A stretch of DNA of 64,000 bases from Xiphydria camelus (Eukaryota > Arthropoda > Insecta > Hymenoptera > Xiphydriidae), in the NCBI GenBank assembly GCA_963678675.1, contig OY783193.1, positions 4,843,501-4,907,500 of the forward strand. The letters run 5' to 3'. This document shows, one piece after another, positions 58,598 to 64,000 of this stretch (the first letter of the stretch is position 1; each line of letters starts with the position of its first letter). The notes beneath the pieces were generated by a model. The model was not told the DNA's origin, made no database searches, and saw only the letters and a list, made by a program, of their open reading frames with translations. Both the position numbers and the translations under genes were made by a program.

Positions 58598-59418
58598 TTA
58601 TAAGATCTCCAAAACAGAATAACGTCTCTTATATATTAATAACCGAGGAGAGTCCTTAGTCGTATTTGGGGAATATTTATTAAATAAGTTCGAACGAACG
58701 GCTATTGAGAAGTTTTTCAATTTCATTAGTTTCTTATTCTGATCGTTGGATTCAGTTAAGGGCGGTTTATGTCCGGCAAGATTCGAGGAGGGGACAACGT
58801 CACGACGGACATCAGCCGCGATCAATGTGTCCCGAATGCTCAGTCCGCGTATAAAAAATAGCATAGGTATCGATCCGGACTAAATCTCAAAGAAGTCGTT
58901 TGGATTAAAGAGCGAGTAAAAGAAACCAGGAATGATTTCAATGGAAAGTTGGCCCCTTGTTTCTATTGCTTTTCATGGCACCGAGGGGTCAACTCTCTCT
59001 TATAATCGTCTCTGGTCTCCCCTAATGGATGAATGAATATTTGAAACTACTTCGTGCCGAAATACACGATTCAGTTACGAGTATATAAATGCGCAGGCAA
59101 ATTGACTAATGAGTAAACATATGTCGGTGCATAAGTAGTAACATGCATTTCATTACGTGGTTAGGAGAAAAGCTCATTTTAAATCAAACATTTCAGATCG
59201 TTTCGAGTATAGCAAGTAGCAACGCTTTATTTACCTCCACCCAGTTCGAAGTGGATCGTCGATACGACGTCGTTTTGATGTCGATCGACCATGTATTTCT
59301 CAGTGGACTCCACTCGTAATTACAGTTTCCATTAAGGGTTAATTGAAGTAGGTTATATTATATACACTTACCTTATTGTTAGTACAATTATGAGGATTGC
59401 ATTGCATTTCAGCGTCAT
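58598..59418 (-). CDS. candidate two-exon gene for a 95-aa secreted peptide
   Basis: Exon 1 (59418-59372) encodes MTLKCNAILIIVLTI and ends AAG|GTAAGTG, a near-ideal donor, in phase 2. Exon 2 (58838-58598) follows an acceptor preceded by a T-rich tract and starts with the one base needed to complete a Ser codon. The joined frame runs 95 codons to a stop. The N-terminus is a plausible signal peptide (hydrophobic residues 7-15). The mature part is basic and hydrophilic, without Cys: SSNLAGHKPPLTESNDQNKK, then SNLFNKYSPNTTKDSPRLLI and YKRRYSVLEIL. It has dibasic sites RR, KK and KRR. I do not recognise the family. It lies upstream of NDRG on the same strand and could sit inside a long NDRG 5' intron. 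The model rests on sequence only. Confidence 0.45.
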
Positions 59419-60111
59419 CAATTTCTATTATTAAAGTTTATATGTAGATCTTAATGACATTGATCGGTAAAAATTAGAAGAGTGCAAGTGACATTAACTC
59501 AAATGTTAGTTACAGATATTTAGTCGTTTTAAATAATTATTAATTATCGATATATCAGAAAGTTCCGTTAATGTGCGATATTCCGGAATCATATACAAAA
59601 AGAAATTACCTGAAAAATACAATGAGAAGGAAATTTCATAATTTCCCAAAAAACGCCGCTGCAAGATATAATAATTCGCGCGAAGGTAGTATAAGGTATA
59701 ATGTTTCTCTAACTTTTTATTTCTCCCTGAAGTTTCGACTATTCATATAGCCTTTCAGTCTTTTACTCCTTCAGGAAAATTAAGAACTAGCAGAAACGGG
59801 CCGGCATTTCCATTATCCAAAGTACCTACCACCCACCACTACTCGTGCCTCGTTCCCGCCATTAAGGGGCAACCCAGCGACCCAGGCTTCGCCACTAATT
59901 GGGAGCGCGACGCGCACGCGAATCGATCTCGGTTTGACCCAAATATGACGCAGTATCGAGAAAGTAAAATCGTGGAGATTTTTCATTCGATATTTTTAGC
60001 GGCTTTATGCAACTCCTTTCGAGAGAACATTGATCGCGATATACCCTTAAAAGAGGATTTTAATAATTGCTATTTGAAATGAGTATGACGGGAATTTAAA
60101 AAATGTAGCTA

Positions 60112-60360
60112 CACGGAAAGAGACTGATACCAGTCAATTTTACTACATTTATAATGAAGGAAGTACACCCAAGTGTTTTTGGGTGTTTCTACTATGTCGA
60201 AGAACAATTTTTCCTTAGAAACTATTAAATTGTAATGTAAACTATCAGGATTTAATATTTTTGAAAGAAAAATTGCTGATTGTAAAAACATCCGAAAACC
60301 CTCACGTGTACTTCTTTTATTGTAAATACAGTAAAATTTTCTGGTATCAGTCTCTTAGTG
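60112..60360. mobile_element. MITE, family E, TA target
   Basis: CACGGAAAGAGACTGATACC and GGTATCAGTCTCTTAGTG, flanked by TA on both sides. Arms pair over most of the 249 bp (AAGTACACCCAAGTG against CACGTGTACTT). Confidence 0.85.
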
Positions 60361-60460
60361 TAATGGAAAAATTAGTAATTTCATAACCTAATTTCGAGTA
60401 GAGAAGCGCATGCTGAGAATCAGTGGTCTTCATCATTGCCATTAATTATTCTACGATTAA

Positions 60461-60685
60461 CCCTCAGTTAGGCGTGCATGCACGGTCTAGTAGACCGACG
60501 AAAAACATTTTTGATCGTAACTTTCATATTACTGCTAATCCTCTCTGAAAAACATTTTTTTTATTTTATCTTGTAGTTTATTATAACAGTAATAAAAATG
60601 TTTCAATGTTTAATTTAGCATTACTTTTCTTATAGACCGACGCGAGTATTTATGTTCTATAAATTAGAGTGCGACTAACCGAGGG
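60461..60685. mobile_element. piggyBac-like MITE, TTAA target
   Basis: TTAA at 60457-60460 and at 60686-60689 flanks terminal repeats CCCTCAGTTAG and CTAACCGAGGG. The CCCT start and TTAA duplication are the piggyBac signature. The 225-bp interior has no ORF but repeats AGACCGACG near both ends. Confidence 0.85.
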
Positions 60686-63263
60686 TTAATATCGTTATTG
60701 ATAACTAGTTCGTTAATCACAAGTTCACATGAAATATGTACTCGATTCACTTTTGACCTATTACCGATAGGTTCGATCCGAGAGAGCCTCAAATCAAGTT
60801 AAAGAGAGTTGTCAGATACTATCTAGCCCATCAATTAGTCGATAAACCCTCATCCGAAGTATCTATATCAACGTGTAGCACAACATGTAAGTACCTAAAT
60901 TAATACATAAGCCTTTAAGTATAACTATTCTGAGAGAATATGTGCTTATAAAGTTCGAGAAGTCACATCAGTTGTCTCCAAATGTATTTTCTTATAAAAA
61001 TTTATAATAGATCGAACTGGTATTACTCTTTAATGGTAATTTAATTATGAGTCTATTGTTTCATGAAAAGCATAAGAACAATCTGTTAATTTTAATTACT
61101 CGCAGCACTTTTATATTAAAATATCAGACATTCATTTTCTTCCACGATGAGAAATCTAAAACTTTAGACGTTCTTTTACGAGAGAACGATGTTTCGAAGA
61201 ATCTAACTGTATTCTAGTAATAATTTCATATCGAGTAAATGGAAGAACGGGTTGATGCTCCAGCGGATTAAAGGTTCCTTAACTCCGAGGCGACCTATAC
61301 TCGAAGACATTTTTCCTTTTCTCCCCTCCAGACATACAGAATTCTCCAAAGTTTACGACGTTCATTCCACCCCCTTCAATACCTTCAAATAACTAATCAA
61401 ATGCATCGAGAAGTAGCCTCACAAATACAGTCGGATTAAGGCTATTTTATGGCCGTGGTCATATTAGCTATAGTACCCTCTCCGTCAATTTTTTCCCCTG
61501 CTCGATGAGACGCGTTTAAAGGTTCCTTCACCCCGACGCTCCATGCGCGCGGAAAATCGTCCACCCTCCACCCTCCTCAGCGAGACAGAAAGAATACTCC
61601 ATATTATACGTTATTTCATTCCTTAACCCTCTCTCGAATTCTTTCGCTCTCGTACATTCCTTCGCCCGCGCGCTTTCTCTATTACGGCGCGCCACTTTTC
61701 ATCCCCCTCTTTTAGCCGACGTTTTTCCTCACGCCGCGGCAGTTACCGCCGTAATTACCGAGCTACCGAGTCACGGACGGCATCCAGGGCGAGGCTTCTT
61801 CCGGTGTGCGCGCATCTTCGTTCTTCGGCGCTTCTCGGCGAAATCTCATTCGTGCCGCGCGCCTCTCTCTCTCTCGGCTCGTTCTCGCTTTTAGCCGCGC
61901 TATCGCAGTCGGCGTAGGGTTGAGGAGGAGGGGGACTCCCCGAGCAGCGTCCGATCGCGGTTCATTGAATTTCCAAGCACAGCGCGCCACCTCATCCACT
62001 GGCAAGTGGATTCTCGTATCTCCGGCACGTCACTCAGTCGCTTCCTGTCCGTATACCTCTGTACCTTAGACTCGCTTAATATCTTATCTATCCGATAGTC
62101 GTATAGGGTCCGCAGAAAGCGGAGGAATATATGTAGAATTTCAGGCTTCTATAGGTGTACATGTCTGGCGTGGAAAAGGTTTGATGTTTCTTATTTTCTT
62201 CTGGCGCGACTAGTTCGCACATTTTTGGAAGCGTCCGAGCTTTACAATGCAAAGTAGATGCAAATGATTAGATCGCGGGGTGAAGGGAAACGCCATGTGT
62301 CTTTGTTCGGGTTAGTCGACGTCTAGGAAGCGGAAGTCTTGAGCGACATCGAAATTGAATTGTTCATTCGATGGAGTCACTGATAAAGATTGTTTTTTAA
62401 TGAGACATACGATGCTAATAAATTATAACTCTTGGTAGATGTCGAGACATTTTTCGGATATTTATCACTGTGCGTGTGAAAAACTTGTGGGATCGATGCG
62501 GCTGTTGTGAAGAAAAAGTGGTCGATCTAGAATGTGTCGAGCAATGGATGGGATCTGCGGTAAGCAGTCGACCGCTGATCATTCGATATCTTCGTAACTT
62601 GATATTTTACTTGTATTTTTAACTATACGCATATAAGGCTGCGGTTTTCTTCAGCAACATTGGTTCTCACTGATTTTCTCTCTTTCTCTCTCTCTTTCGA
62701 GAAAGAGAGAGGATGCGTCGGAAGAGTAAATATTTGTACTATTTTTCTTCCTTTATTTTTGGTATTTAGATGGTTTATAATTCAAACGATATATTACTTC
62801 GTTAGAATTACCAATAAACAGGTTGATTTATATTATTTTTTAAATTCATTTCTGTTTACTTCTTCCGTACTTGATTCCTTTTTAGTTTTAATTTTTACAA
62901 TGACATTTTTAAAATGACACATTGAATTTATAGTTAAACGCGTTTAGTTATTCTAACGAAAATATCGGTTATAGCTTCAGGTCTTTTCCGTTAAAATTCG
63001 AATTCTAGCTCGTGCACACGTGTTGCACCCTTCATTCAGATATTGAACAGTATATACTGCCCATATATGAAGATCTGTTGCAGAGATGTTTAGGCGGCTA
63101 CACTCAAAATGTGAACGAGCTTCAACACCACTATCTGGCGTCTGGCCCCTAAATATCTGCACTCTGCGGCACCATAGAAATATCCGCATATATAGCCGCA
63201 AGTGTATTCAGTGAATGTTATTAATCCTGGGAGAGTTCATATCAGGATAGCCTAATCCATTTC
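60686..63263. other. intergenic, CpG island 61.48-62.06 kb (possible promoter)
   Basis: The island has open frames on both strands (80 and 87 codons) and CT-rich runs. By position it could be a promoter for the minus-strand NDRG or peptide gene. No TATA or initiator stood out. The flanks are AT-rich without features. Confidence 0.35.
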
Positions 63264-63365
63264 CGATCAGGTTGTCCGACTAGGTCCCCGATCGGATTAT
63301 CCAACTAGTGCCCCGATCGGATTTCCAAGCAGTGCCCCGATCGGGGCCAAATTAGCGATGGCATT
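63264..63365. repeat. short tandem repeat, about 26-bp unit, 3-4 copies
   Basis: Units follow CCCCGATCGGATT-TCCAA then CTAGTG or CAGTG. The outer units are more degraded. Further CGGG/GATCC-rich partial units extend to about 63470. Confidence 0.7.
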
Positions 63366-63477
63366 ACATTTGTGATCCGGGCCGGATCTGCCTACCGCAC
63401 TGAGATTCGATCGTAACAGGGAAATCCGGACCCGTAACTAATCCGAGCCCCGACAAATTTCTGCTCGGGTCAATCAA

Positions 63478-63628
63478 ATACAATATTTAGTTATTTTAAT
63501 TAAATGTTCAGTCATTCTAACCAAAAAGTGGTCAGTCAAACGAAACAGATGAAAGATCCACATTTCACCAAACGTTTTGGTCAACGTCTCTAGGATTTTG
63601 ATTGATCAAGTTATTTTTCTGAGTGTAT
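63478..63628. mobile_element. MITE fragment, family A, minus orientation
   Basis: TTTAGTTATTTTAATTAAAT, AAACAGATGAAAGATCC and TTATTTTTCTGAGTG then TA give the right two-thirds of the element. Confidence 0.7.
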
Positions 63629-64000
63629 GTATGTAGCTTCGTTTTATCAGGTATTTTTACGATCCAATTGTCTATTATTTGTACATATATTCCTTCTTAC
63701 AAAAAGACGTTTCCCTGACTAATTTAATTTCTGAATAAATTATTCGATCGGGTTCTTCACGAATTTATTGGTCGTCACTGATTTTCCATGCTGATTTGAC
63801 AAGTAGAGTGAAACGATACGATTGAGCGAAAACTAATTTTACTTTTGATCATCAAATAGGTGTCGAGTATCTATATTTGGCCAACGACCACCTAGCGTAG
63901 CAATTTGAGCATTGAAACGTTTCCTGATTGGTACCGTCGGGTGACTATTAGAACTCTTCATAAATTTATCGATCGACAAGCCTGCGAGCGTTCAAAGAAG

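Noticed and set aside
60700..60790. GGTTCGATCC, resembling a tRNA B box
   Set aside because: No A box, acceptor stem or cloverleaf could be formed around it.

Overview
The window looks like a piece of an arthropod, probably insect, nuclear genome. It has a multi-exon gene with consensus GT-AG introns of 76 bp to 5.3 kb. It has many short terminal-inverted-repeat elements (MITEs) and no operon or prokaryotic signals. CpG-rich stretches of about 0.3-1 kb alternate with AT-rich, MITE-filled DNA, a pattern I associate with Hymenoptera, perhaps ants. The order-level assignment is inference. Most of the 64 kb is intergenic or intronic.

The one gene I can reconstruct fully is on the minus strand, 53771 down to 44117. 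It is an NDRG-family protein (N-myc downstream-regulated; the Drosophila relative is MESK2) of six coding exons and 368 codons, with matching phases at every junction. The last exon lies 5.3 kb from the fifth and carries the typical C-terminal tail ending in Cys.

Other genes are seen only as candidate exons. (i) Minus 59418-58598: a phase-matched two-exon model for a 95-aa secreted peptide. (ii) Plus 30601-30715: a signal-peptide exon with a GTGAGT donor and a possible second exon at 30872-30966. (iii) Minus 38084-38003: a signal-peptide first exon inside a CpG island. (iv) Plus 25900-26054 and 32482-32695: coding-like start and stop exons that are phase-compatible with each other. (v) Plus 15113-15210: a well-bounded internal exon. 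I do not recognise the products of (i)-(v).

Layout. 1-13 kb: AT-rich DNA with a 0.66-kb TIR element, a hairpin MITE and CpG islands. 13-25 kb: dense MITEs, including three nose-to-tail at 16.4-17.0 kb and one inside a duplicated segment whose other copy keeps the empty TA target. 25.9-33 kb: candidate plus-strand exons and a MITE inserted into another MITE. 33-38 kb: tandem and hairpin repeats. 37.7-39.2 kb: CpG-rich promoter-like area. 39.6-40.1 kb: long hairpin element. 44.1-53.8 kb: NDRG gene, with a nested MITE pair in intron 4. 54-64 kb: further MITEs, a piggyBac-like TTAA element and a CpG island at 61.5-62.1 kb. No rRNA, tRNA, CRISPR array or intact transposase/reverse transcriptase was found by eye.
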